DNA from: Flammeovirgaceae bacterium
GTDB taxonomy: Bacteria > Bacteroidota > Bacteroidia > Cytophagales > Cyclobacteriaceae
Direction of reading: 5' to 3'
Length of the DNA stretch: 7,268 nt
Assembly: GCA_022616575.1 (NCBI GenBank)
Contig: JAKEEN010000091.1
Coordinates: 1-7,268, forward strand
Part shown: one piece after another, positions 1 to 6,020 of the stretch
Layout: the number at the start of each line of letters is the position of its first letter
Position numbering within the stretch: position 1 is the first letter of the stretch
Program-made: the position numbers and the translations under genes
The notes under the pieces: model-generated
Database searches by the model: none
Told to the model about the DNA's origin: nothing
Seen by the model: only the letters and a program-made list of their open reading frames with translations

Positions 1-1
1 G

Positions 2-85
2 CTTTATCGCCTGAGCAATGACCTGAAGCGTGCCGAAGTGGATTACCGCCACATGATGAAAATTGATCCAGCGTCCAGTGCGTAA
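2..85 (+). CDS. C-terminal end of a TPR-like protein (partial, 5' end outside window)
   Basis: This is the only frame open from the left edge, and it closes at a TAA at 83-85. The 27 visible residues end in ...KRAEVDYRHMMKIDPASSA. The pattern of an Ala, then Asp-Tyr, then a hydrophobic-x-x-DP turn resembles the second half of a TPR helix pair (A...Y..AL.LDP.), so I infer the last repeat of a TPR protein. Codon use (ctg, cgc, gcc, aag) looks coding. Only 19 bp separate its stop from the ssb start, so the two genes may be cotranscribed. In many Bacteroidota mutY precedes ssb, but this tail does not look like the end of MutY. With so few residues the family assignment is weak; that it is coding is more certain. 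Confidence 0.45.
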   Translation, partial: LYRLSNDLKRAEVDYRHMMKIDPASSA

Positions 86-104
86 ATCGTAAATATTTAA
101 ATAT

Positions 105-548
105 ATGTCAGGAGTAAATAAAGTAATTTTAGTAGGTCGGCTTGGCAAAGACCCTGAAGTGAGAAATCTGGATAACGGAGCAACGGTTGCTAATTTTACC
201 ATCGCTACTTCAGAATCGTATCGTGATAAAACAACGGGCGACAAAAAAGAAATAACAGAGTGGCACAACATTGTGTTATGGAGAGGCCTGGCGGAGATCG
301 CACAAAAATACTTGCACAAAGGTGACCTGGTTTATATTGAAGGAAAACTTCGCACACGCAGTTGGGAAAAAGAAGGGGTGACTCGTTACACAACCGAAGT
401 AGTTGGAGATAATATGACGATGCTTTCAACCAAAGGAAGCAGCGGAGGTGGAAGCAGCTCATCTGGTAGTGGCGATTCGGGTTATGCTCAAAAGAGTCAG
501 CCTGATTTTGCAGCGGATGCAGGAGGAAGTGATGATTTACCTTTCTAA
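105..548 (+). CDS. ssb: Single-stranded DNA-binding protein SSB
   Basis: SSB coats single-stranded DNA during replication, recombination and repair, usually as a homotetramer, and recruits partner proteins through its C-terminal tip. The 147-residue product has the full architecture. An OB fold covers about residues 1-107, starting [20 protein letters not shown] and carrying the [27 protein letters not shown] and RYTTEVV blocks. Trp53, Trp59 and Trp87 fall where E. coli SSB has the DNA-stacking residues Trp54, Phe60 and Trp88. A flexible Gly/Ser-rich linker (about 111-126) follows, then the acidic tip DDLPF, the usual docking peptide. The linker DNA contains the 9-bp direct repeat GGAAGCAGC (435-443 and 450-458). 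The ATG at 105 is the natural start, with an A/T-only leader and no Shine-Dalgarno, as is common in this phylum. gldD begins 2 nt after the stop. Confidence 0.98.
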   Translation: MSGVNKVILVGRLGKDPEVRNLDNGATVANFTIATSESYRDKTTGDKKEITEWHNIVLWRGLAEIAQKYLHKGDLVYIEGKLRTRSWEKEGVTRYTTEVVGDNMTMLSTKGSSGGGSSSSGSGDSGYAQKSQPDFAADAGGSDDLPF

Positions 549-574
549 AGTTGAAAGTTCAAAGTTTAAAGTTT
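547..574 (+). repeat. Heptamer tandem array A (4 x AAAGTTN)
   Basis: Four consecutive 7-bp units follow each other without a gap: AAAGTTG (547-553), AAAGTTC (554-560), AAAGTTT (561-567) and AAAGTTT (568-574), with a fading fifth unit AAG. The array begins inside the ssb TAA stop (546-548) and covers the first possible start of gldD (TTG at 551). The repeat is directly visible; its function is unknown. Confidence 0.85.
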
Positions 575-1153
575 AAGACGATAAGGGGCATGGGATTTTC
601 ACTTATGCTCTTTTCTTTTTTTGCCTGTGAAAGAAACTATTTGCCAAAGCCTCTAGGATACAATCGTCTTGTTTTACCCGCTCATGCGTACCAAAATCTT
701 CCGGACACACTTCCTTATATGTTTCAATATTCGAAACACGCAAAATTGCTGGCCGATACTTCGTGGATTCGCGAACGCTTCTGGATTGAAATTTACTATC
801 CTGAACTAAAGGCCAATGTGCATGTTACTTACAAGCGACTTATGAATCGCGATTCGCTATTGAAAGAATTTCTTACGGACTCCTATACACTAGTCGCTAA
901 ACATCAAATCAAAGCATCTGCTATCGATGAAGTAAAAGTGATTACGCCCAGCGGTAAGGCTGCTCTCATTAATGAAATAGAAGGTGAAGTAGCCAGCCCG
1001 TTTCAATTTACCATGACTGATTCGACAAAGAATTTTTTGCGCGGGGCACTTTACTTCAACGCAAAAGTTAACAATGATTCCTTAGCCCCCGCTATTGACT
1101 ACGTGAAGAAAGATATTATGCACCTGGTGAACACGGTGGAGTGGAGGAATTGA
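551..1153 (+). CDS. gldD: Gliding motility lipoprotein GldD
   Basis: GldD is an envelope lipoprotein needed for gliding motility and linked to type IX secretion in Bacteroidota; its biochemical role is not known. The 200-residue frame has an N-terminal hydrophobic stretch ending FSFFAC with a candidate lipidated Cys26. Family-like blocks follow: YLPKPLGYNRLVLP (30-43), the W-containing IYYP and HVTYKRL segments (78-97), and the strongly conserved ASPFQFTMTDSTKNFL then RGALYFN (148-170), ending in DSLAP...DIMHLV near the C terminus. The start is uncertain. TTG at 551 gives a signal peptide with a basic n-region (K2, K7, K9, R12) but is read through heptamer array A. ATG at 590 is preceded by AAGGGG but leaves only 12 residues without positive charge before the Cys. 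I prefer 551 because the signal peptide is better. gldE, which I recall as the usual upstream neighbour, is missing. Confidence 0.9.
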   Translation: MKVQSLKFKTIRGMGFSLMLFSFFACERNYLPKPLGYNRLVLPAHAYQNLPDTLPYMFQYSKHAKLLADTSWIRERFWIEIYYPELKANVHVTYKRLMNRDSLLKEFLTDSYTLVAKHQIKASAIDEVKVITPSGKAALINEIEGEVASPFQFTMTDSTKNFLRGALYFNAKVNNDSLAPAIDYVKKDIMHLVNTVEWRN

Positions 1154-1205
1154 TTCAAGATTCTTTTTATCATTTTATTTCAATTTTGAATTTTAAATCT
1201 TGAAT
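1153..1205. repeat. 10-bp inverted repeat spanning the gldD-aminotransferase spacer
   Basis: ATTCAAGATT (1153-1162, starting on the last base of the gldD stop) is the exact reverse complement of AATCTTGAAT (1196-1205). The 33-nt interval is AT-rich and contains a smaller TTCAA-TT-TTGAA hairpin (1179-1190). It could fold in the transcript as a weak stem after gldD. There is no GC-rich stem or clean U tract, so I do not call it a terminator. Confidence 0.5.
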
Positions 1206-1213
1206 TTTGATTT
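1179..1213 (+). repeat. Heptamer array B (5 degenerate TTGAATT-like units)
   Basis: Five 7-bp units run up to the base before the ATG at 1214: TTCAATT, TTGAATT, TTAAATC, TTGAATT, TTGATTT. The exact 9-bp string TTGAATTTT recurs at 1186-1194 and 1200-1208, 14 bp (two units) apart. It has the same period as array A but a different unit. It fills the leader of the aminotransferase gene, leaving no Shine-Dalgarno. Confidence 0.65.
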
Positions 1214-2368
1214 ATGCTCACCTGCAAACATTCAAAATTCACCCTTCCCCCACAAGTCACCTATTTGAATTGTGCGTACATGTCGCCCTTATTAAAAAAC
1301 GTGGAGAAGGTGGGTGTTAAGGCGCTTCGCAGAAAGCGCAATCCAACAAAAATTTCTCCTGCCGATTTTTTTACAGATAACGAAAAACTTCGGGAAGAAT
1401 ATGCTAAGCTGATTAATTGCTCAAACCCAAAAAGGATCGTCATGATTCCATCCGTTTCGTATGGGATGGCAACGGTTACCACAAATTTAAAAATTCAAAA
1501 AGGTCAGAACATTGTTATAGCTGCTGAACAATTCCCCAGCAATTACTATCCCTGGAAAAGATTGTGTGATGAAAATTCGGCTGAAATAAAAGTTGTTTCT
1601 GCTCCCAAAACGTTAGAGTCTAGAGGCAAAAAATGGAATGAAGAAATTCTTGCCGCTATTAATTCCAGCACAGCAGCTGTAGCGTTGGGTAATGTGCATT
1701 GGGCTGATGGCACACTCTTTAACTTAGAAGCTATCCGAAAGGAAACGCGAGACGTTGGCGCATGGCTGATTGTTGATGGAACACAGTCCGTGGGTGCACT
1801 CCCTTTTGACATTCAAAAAATTCGGCCTGATGCCTTGGTGTGTGCCGGTTACAAATGGTTGTTGGGGCCTTACTCGAGCGGACTTGCCTATTACGGCTCG
1901 GTGTTTGATAATGGAAAGCCAGTAGAAGAAAATTGGATTAACCGGAACAAGAGTGAAGACTTTTCAGCACTTGTCAATTATGAGGATGAGTACCAACCGG
2001 GTGCCCTACGATTTGAGATGGGAGAGCGGAGCAATTTTATTGCAGTGCCCATGCTTTCAAAAGCTATTGAACAACTGAATAACTGGAGACCTGATCGTAT
2101 TCAGGAATATTGTCATTCCATCTCACAGAAAGGCATAGGATTGTTGCGAAATGCCGGGTATTGGATTGAGGAAGAAGGATATCGTTCTTCTCATTTATTT
2201 GGAGTTCGCCTCCCACAATCAGCCGATCTGCAAAAAATCAAAGAAGCACTTACTAAAAAGAAAATATTTGTTTCGTATCGGGGGGACTCCATTCGCGTGG
2301 CCCCGAATGTTTATAATGATGAAAGTGATTTGCTGAAGTTTGCCAAAACACTTATTTCAGTGAGTTAG
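1214..2368 (+). CDS. Class V PLP-dependent aminotransferase / cysteine desulfurase-like protein
   Basis: This is a fold-type I PLP enzyme of the aminotransferase class V group, which includes cysteine desulfurases, isopenicillin-N epimerase-like and kynureninase-like enzymes. The 384 residues show the family layout in order: N-terminal YLNCAYMSPLLKNV (17-30); a phosphate-binding segment SVSYGMA (80-86); VHWADGTLFNLEAI (161-174); IVDGTQSVGALPFDI (186-200), with Asp188 for the pyridine nitrogen and Gln191; and CAGYKWLLGPYSSG (210-223), with Lys214 as the Schiff-base lysine. A C-terminal SIRVAPNVYN (359-368) carries the likely carboxylate-binding Arg361. I see no mobile catalytic-Cys loop of the IscS/SufS kind, so a sulfur-transfer role in iron-sulfur assembly is unlikely. 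The substrate cannot be read from sequence. It lies 60 bp after gldD on the same strand and may be cotranscribed, but I see no functional link to motility. Confidence 0.9.
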   Translation: MLTCKHSKFTLPPQVTYLNCAYMSPLLKNVEKVGVKALRRKRNPTKISPADFFTDNEKLREEYAKLINCSNPKRIVMIPSVSYGMATVTTNLKIQKGQNIVIAAEQFPSNYYPWKRLCDENSAEIKVVSAPKTLESRGKKWNEEILAAINSSTAAVALGNVHWADGTLFNLEAIRKETRDVGAWLIVDGTQSVGALPFDIQKIRPDALVCAGYKWLLGPYSSGLAYYGSVFDNGKPVEENWINRNKSEDFSALVNYEDEYQPGALRFEMGERSNFIAVPMLSKAIEQLNNWRPDRIQEYCHSISQKGIGLLRNAGYWIEEEGYRSSHLFGVRLPQSADLQKIKEALTKKKIFVSYRGDSIRVAPNVYNDESDLLKFAKTLISVS

Positions 2369-2452
2369 TTGTTTTTCTTCTGTTTCAGATTTCAGTTTAG
2401 CCGCTTTGGTAAAACGAGGCCAGAAAAGTTTCTTGTTTATTCGTAAGTTCAT
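2357..2452 (-). CDS. Possible 31-residue basic small protein (speculative)
   Basis: On the minus strand an ATG at 2452 opens a 31-codon frame ending TGA at 2357, overlapping the aminotransferase 3' end by 12 bp. The product contains NKKLFWPRFTKAAKLKSE and is rich in Lys with an aromatic core, more protein-like than most shadow frames. The frame also stays open upstream of this ATG, so the start is arbitrary. It lies mostly in the 106-bp gap between two plus-strand genes. No ribosome binding site or promoter is obvious and I do not recognise a family. It could be a real small gene, the decayed end of an older gene, or chance. Confidence 0.2.
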   Translation of the reverse strand: MNLRINKKLFWPRFTKAAKLKSETEEKQLTH

Positions 2453-2474
2453 TGTTGTAAAAAATGAAGAGAAA

Positions 2475-3125
2475 ATGCGCTGTCTTCTCACATTGTTTTT
2501 TATTCTGAATTCTTTTTTGGCAATCAGCCAGGAAAAGCAATTCACCTTTGTATTTCTCAATAATAAGCCCGATAAAAAAGTATTGCCCAAAGAGGAGGCA
2601 GAAGCTATTCAAAAAGACCATATGGCCAACATCGAACGATTAGCCAAAGAGGGGAAGTTAATTGCTGCAGGCCCGTTTGATGGAGGTGGAGGCATTTTTA
2701 TTTTTAATACTACCTCAGTTGACGAAACGAAAGAATGGTTAAGTACTGATCCCGGTGTAAGGGCCGAGCGGTGGAATATAGAAATTTTATCATACACTCC
2801 CCGTATTGGTTCCGTTTGTGCAGTTGGTGAACCGTACGAAATGGTTACCTATGCGCTTGTTCGTTTTAATGCACTGATCACGAAAGCAACAGCAGGCACC
2901 TTCCCTGATATTTTCAGAAGGCATCTGGACTATGTGAAGTCCCTTGCAACCACTGGCAATGTTGTTTCTTACGGATCGTTCGGAAGTTACGATGGAGGTG
3001 TTTTGATAATGAAAGGCGAGGTGCAACAAGAAGTTATTGAAAATGATCCGGGTGTTGAGGCCGGATTAATGGATGTTTCGATTAAAAAACTTTGGATTGC
3101 AAAGGGCTCTTTTTGCGAAAAATAG
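2475..3125 (+). CDS. Secreted protein with two tandem YCII-like domains
   Basis: I do not recognise a named gene. The product (216 residues from ATG 2475) starts with a classical signal peptide: one Arg, then the hydrophobic LLTLFFILNSFLA, with cleavage likely near ISQ-EK (about 19). Two homologous halves follow. Half 1 (about 21-108) has His49 in KDHMANIERLAKEGKLIAAG, then FDGGGG (Asp69) and DPGV (92-95). Half 2 (about 120-210) has His150 in RRHLDYVKSLATTGNVVSYG, then YDGG (Asp173) and DPGV (191-194). This His...G.../DGG/DPGV pattern fits YCII-related dimeric alpha-beta barrel domains, usually single-domain and cytoplasmic. The catalytic role is unknown even for most relatives. The frame stays open back to ATG 2406, but that start would put 23 residues before the signal peptide, so I chose 2475, preceded by the purine-rich GAAGAGAAA. 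Confidence 0.75.
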   Translation: MRCLLTLFFILNSFLAISQEKQFTFVFLNNKPDKKVLPKEEAEAIQKDHMANIERLAKEGKLIAAGPFDGGGGIFIFNTTSVDETKEWLSTDPGVRAERWNIEILSYTPRIGSVCAVGEPYEMVTYALVRFNALITKATAGTFPDIFRRHLDYVKSLATTGNVVSYGSFGSYDGGVLIMKGEVQQEVIENDPGVEAGLMDVSIKKLWIAKGSFCEK

Positions 3126-3131
3126 CCGAAG

Positions 3132-3159
3132 GTAGAGACGGATAATTATCCATCTCTAC
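3132..3159. repeat. 28-bp near-perfect palindrome between convergent genes
   Basis: The arms GTAGAGA (3132-3138) and TCTCTAC (3153-3159) flank one C/A mismatch and the perfect core GGATAATTATCC (3140-3151). It lies 6 bp after the YCII-gene stop. On the other strand it contains the stop codon of the ligase-like gene (TAG at 3158-3156). It may act as a two-way transcription end, but neither side has a U tract directly after the stem (on the minus strand TATTTTT appears about 13 nt later). The GTAGAGACG-type arm also recalls dispersed palindromic repeats of bacterial genomes; that is recall, not a search. Confidence 0.75.
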
Positions 3160-3725
3160 AATACATGCAAATGATTTTCAGCCATGTTAAATTCTTTGAG
3201 CACCTTCCACACCTTCCCGTTGTGCTTGAGCAAACTCATTTTGTCAACAGTAAATTTTCCTTCAAACTTTTTATCAGCAAACTCTTCCCATGCCTTTGAA
3301 TAAGCTAATTTCTTCAGATCGCGAAAAGCAAGGGTAAGGTGTGGATGAAAAGGCAAGTCTTTATAGTTGGCGTTGAACAGATTCAGCTCCTGCTTACAAA
3401 ACCTTAATAACGATTTTTGAAGATCGTGAAGCTTATCCGATTTCTTCACGTCAATAAAAACGACTCGCGGAGCGAATGAACTAAAGTTGTTGAATTCGAC
3501 TTCAAACGGTTCTTGTTGTGCCGAAAATAAACTGAGTTGCTCACTGAGCATACCTTCTTTTTCTGCCCTCCACTGAAAAGGCATGTGCAACGTAATATGA
3601 GGTGGTGAATTGAGCGAGGCTTTACTTTCAAAATGATCGCGGAAATAAACTTTAAGGTTCATTGCCTCCGTAAAAAGAGGTTCCGGAGGAATAAGAGCAA
3701 TAAAATATAGTCCCTTCATGCTCAT
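3156..3725 (-). CDS. 2'-5' RNA ligase / 2H phosphoesterase family protein
   Basis: The 2H phosphoesterase superfamily (ThpR/LigT-like) uses two H-x-T/S motifs facing each other in a bilobal fold to open or form cyclic phosphodiester bonds, for example in RNA ends. Both motifs are present in this 189-residue protein: HIT in PPHITLHMPF (His43, Thr45) and HLT in FHPHLTLAFRD (His129, Thr131). The N-terminal LYFIALIPPEP strand and the length of about 190 residues also fit. No signal peptide is present, so it should be cytoplasmic. The start is ATG 3725; an alternative ATG at 3719 would drop two residues. It follows the DPP IV gene on the same strand with a 78-bp spacer filled by a long inverted repeat. 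The physiological substrate is unknown. Confidence 0.87.
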   Translation of the reverse strand: MSMKGLYFIALIPPEPLFTEAMNLKVYFRDHFESKASLNSPPHITLHMPFQWRAEKEGMLSEQLSLFSAQQEPFEVEFNNFSSFAPRVVFIDVKKSDKLHDLQKSLLRFCKQELNLFNANYKDLPFHPHLTLAFRDLKKLAYSKAWEEFADKKFEGKFTVDKMSLLKHNGKVWKVLKEFNMAENHLHVL

Positions 3726-3729
3726 ACTT

Positions 3730-3788
3730 GTTGGAACGAAGTGAAATTACTTTAATAATTTAAAAATAGCCCTTTCACTTCGCCCAAC
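3730..3788. repeat. Long interrupted inverted repeat between DPP IV and ligase genes
   Basis: Left arm: GTTGG (3730-3734), AA, CGAAGTGAAA (3737-3746). Right arm: TTTCACTTCG (3773-3782), C, CCAAC (3784-3788). The arms pair over 10 + 5 bp with only a 2/1-nt internal bulge; the 26-nt centre is AT-rich. On the minus strand the inner edge lies 4 nt before the ligase ATG, and the centre holds TATTTTTA (3768-3761), resembling the Bacteroidota -7 box TAnnTTTG. It could be a transcript hairpin, an operator or a small miniature-element-like repeat; these cannot be told apart here. Confidence 0.7.
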
Positions 3789-3795
3789 GGTGGCA

Positions 3796-3815
3796 GAGAA
3801 TCGCTAAAGATTCTC
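3796..3815. repeat. 7-bp hairpin enclosing the DPP IV stop codon
   Basis: GAGAATC (3796-3802) and GATTCTC (3809-3815) pair perfectly around a 6-nt loop that holds the TAG stop (3806-3804, minus strand). No U run follows directly, so it is not a typical intrinsic terminator. It could protect the mRNA 3' end or be chance. Confidence 0.4.
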
Positions 3816-5963
3816 CAATACAAATTCTGTCATCAGGGTGTAGAGATGATGATTGATTTTCCCTCCACGGAAACCGTGTGCCTGGTCCGGATAAAAGTGA
3901 GATCTGAATTGTTTCCCTGCAAGAATCAGGGCCTCTTCCAAGGCTACAGAATTTTGAAAGTGCACGTTGTCATCACCTGTTCCATGAATTAATAAAAATT
4001 TGCCCTGAAGTTTATCCGCAAATTTTACGGGCGAATTTTCATCGTAACCCGTGGGATTGTCTTGAGGACGTTGCAAGAATCGTTCGGTGTAGATGTTATC
4101 ATAATATCTCCACGTGGTAACGGGTGCCCCCGCTATACCCAGCTTATACGTTCCCGCACCTTTTGTCATTACCAATGATGTTGTATAACCACCAAAACTC
4201 CATCCCCAAATACCCAGACGGTCTTTGTCAACATACGACAGAGTACCCAGGTACTTTCCACCGGCAACTAAATCTTCTGTTTCAAACTTACCCAGCTGCT
4301 TATAGGTTTGCTTGGTGAATTTCTCGCCTCTATACCCTGTGCCACGCGTGTCTATTACTACCACAATAATTCCTTTTTGTACAAGCAAATAATGCCAGCC
4401 ACGCTCGCCCCAACCATTGCGTACACTGGGCGCACGCGGACCGCTGTATTGGTACACCAACACAGGATATTTTTTGGATGCATCAAAGTTGATTGGTTTT
4501 AGCATGTAACCGTCTAATTGTGTAGAACCATCAGCACTTGGGTATTTGAAAGACTCTTTAGTTGGCAAGGCATATTCGGATATTGTTTTCTTCAACGCGT
4601 CATTGCTTTCAAGAACCTTTACCAATTTATTTCCCTTGGTTTGGAAAAGACTGACCACCAAGGGTTGCGTTGAGTTGTGGTGATAATCGATATAAAACTG
4701 ATAGTCAGCACTCATATTGATGGCATGTGTGCCTGAGGAGGGAGTAAGCTTCATTTTCTTTTTACCATCAAGGCTGATAGAATAGAAATACCGATCGAGG
4801 TAATTGCCCTCTGTTGAAATGTAATACAGGGTTTTAGTTTTCTCGTCAAACCCGACAACTTGCACAGCTTCCCATTCTCCGTTCGTGATTTGCTTTACCA
4901 GTGAGCCTGTAATGGTGTACAAATACGCATGCTTATAACCGCTCCGTTCGCTGGTTAGGATAAATTGTTTACCATCATTCAGGTAAATCAAATCATCGGT
5001 GTAATCAATATCGTAATAGGTATCTCGTTTCTCAGTGAAAATCAGGCTAGACTTTCCTGTGGCTGCATCGGCATGTAAAATCTCTAACGTGTTTTGCAGT
5101 CTGTTCATTCTGCGGATGGAAAGCATGTTGGGATTTTGCGTCCACATGACTCTTGGTATATAGATATCTTTTTCTGAACCAATGTCTGCTTTCACCTTTT
5201 GTTTAGTGGCCACATCATAGATCCATATTTCTACCAACGAATTATCTTCACCAGCCTTGGGGTATTTGTACGTATAGTCTTCGGGATACAATGCTCCCTT
5301 GTTCCATTTCTGCATATTATACTCCTTCACGTTCGATTCGTCAAAGCGATAGTAGGCAAGTTTCTTTCCGTCAGGCGACCAATAGAAAGCCTGGGCAAAA
5401 CTCAATTCCTCCTCATATACCCAGTCGGTACTGCCATTTATAATGTGATTGAATTTGCCATCAGCTGTAACCGGTTCTTCAATTCCAGTGGCCAAATCAA
5501 CAAAGAATAAATTGTTATTTCGGGCGAAAGCTACTTTCGATCCGTCTGGGGAAAATGTGGCGTACGATTGCTTGCCATTGGGAGAAAGTCTCTTGAGTGT
5601 TTTTGTTGGAATATCATAAATGTAAAACTCTGCCTTTGAAGACCTGCGGTAAATGGACTCATGGCCGGTTTCAATTAGAATTTTCTTTTCATCTCCGCTC
5701 AGGCTGTAATCATCAATTTCCAATGCCGGTGTAAGTGTTGCACCATCCACGATTGTTTCAACGGGTTGTCCTGTAGCTATATCATACTTAACTATTTTAT
5801 TTCCATCCTGTGAGGTATAGAATTTTCCTTCTTTCATCCAGTTAATGCCCGTAACGGACTTTTGAATGAATACAGGGCGAGTTGTAAAATCTTCAATGGT
5901 GAGTTGCTTTTGGCCGAATGAGTAAAAAGCAACAAATAACAAGGGAAGTATAAGCTTCTTCAT
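3804..5963 (-). CDS. Dipeptidyl peptidase IV (S9B family), secreted
   Basis: This serine peptidase removes N-terminal dipeptides, typically X-Pro or X-Ala, and in Bacteroidota normally works in the periplasm or at the cell surface during peptide use. The 719-residue product starts with a signal peptide (MKKLILPLLFVAFYSFGQ). A beta-propeller follows (about 40-460) with repeated FSPDGSKVAFARN-like blades and the diagnostic DWVYEEE motif, whose Glu185 and Glu186 match the human pair that binds the substrate amino terminus. The C-terminal alpha/beta hydrolase has Tyr506 (YSGP, oxyanion), the nucleophile Ser589 in GWSFGGY, Asp664 and Asn666 in GTGDDNVHFQ, and His696 in DQAHGFRGG. All catalytic residues are present and the length is normal for the family. 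ATG 5963 is the clear start. It lies 57 bp after ispH on the same strand, with its own possible promoter in the spacer. Confidence 0.97.
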   Translation of the reverse strand: MKKLILPLLFVAFYSFGQKQLTIEDFTTRPVFIQKSVTGINWMKEGKFYTSQDGNKIVKYDIATGQPVETIVDGATLTPALEIDDYSLSGDEKKILIETGHESIYRRSSKAEFYIYDIPTKTLKRLSPNGKQSYATFSPDGSKVAFARNNNLFFVDLATGIEEPVTADGKFNHIINGSTDWVYEEELSFAQAFYWSPDGKKLAYYRFDESNVKEYNMQKWNKGALYPEDYTYKYPKAGEDNSLVEIWIYDVATKQKVKADIGSEKDIYIPRVMWTQNPNMLSIRRMNRLQNTLEILHADAATGKSSLIFTEKRDTYYDIDYTDDLIYLNDGKQFILTSERSGYKHAYLYTITGSLVKQITNGEWEAVQVVGFDEKTKTLYYISTEGNYLDRYFYSISLDGKKKMKLTPSSGTHAINMSADYQFYIDYHHNSTQPLVVSLFQTKGNKLVKVLESNDALKKTISEYALPTKESFKYPSADGSTQLDGYMLKPINFDASKKYPVLVYQYSGPRAPSVRNGWGERGWHYLLVQKGIIVVVIDTRGTGYRGEKFTKQTYKQLGKFETEDLVAGGKYLGTLSYVDKDRLGIWGWSFGGYTTSLVMTKGAGTYKLGIAGAPVTTWRYYDNIYTERFLQRPQDNPTGYDENSPVKFADKLQGKFLLIHGTGDDNVHFQNSVALEEALILAGKQFRSHFYPDQAHGFRGGKINHHLYTLMTEFVLENL

Positions 5964-5976
5964 AAAAGGTAAAAAA

Positions 5977-5989
5977 TTAAGCGGCTTAA
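5977..5989. promoter_or_regulatory. 13-bp palindrome in the DPP IV leader
   Basis: TTAAGC (5977-5982), a single central G, and GCTTAA (5984-5989) form a perfect palindrome overlapping the proposed -7 element and start point of the DPP IV promoter. AATTAAG is also directly repeated at 5975-5981 and 5990-5996. The position suits an operator, but no regulator is identified and the short AT-rich arms could arise by chance. Confidence 0.3.
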
Positions 5990-6016
5990 AATTAAGGAAA
6001 GTCTTGTAATGGCAAA
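5987..6016 (-). promoter_or_regulatory. Possible Bacteroidota-type promoter for DPP IV
   Basis: On the minus strand TTTG (6016-6013) and TAATTTTA (5994-5987) are separated by 18 nt. They resemble the Bacteroidota consensus TTTG near -33 and TAnnTTTG near -7, with the last base of the -7 box off. Transcription would start around 5980, leaving a leader of about 17 nt before ATG 5963. It is the only such pair I found in the 57-bp spacer, but read-through from ispH remains possible. Confidence 0.35.
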
Positions 6017-6020
6017 GACT

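Noticed and set aside
205..462. 85-codon minus-strand frame inside ssb
   Set aside because: It is entirely antisense to the ssb OB fold, with a Cys- and Leu-rich composition typical of shadow frames.
547..1213. Heptamer arrays as CRISPR-like repeats
   Set aside because: The units are 7 bp, contiguous and without spacers, and no cas genes are nearby.
2406..2474. Longer N terminus for the YCII-like protein starting at ATG 2406
   Set aside because: It would put 23 charged residues before a clear signal peptide. ATG 2475 gives a normal secreted-protein start.
3796..3815. Hairpin around the DPP IV stop as an intrinsic terminator
   Set aside because: The stem is short and AT-rich, no U tract follows directly, and the stop codon is in the loop. 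It is listed only as a repeat.
5199..5510. 103-codon plus-strand frame inside the DPP IV gene
   Set aside because: It is fully antisense to a strongly conserved beta-propeller coding region and has no recognisable domain, so it is a shadow frame.
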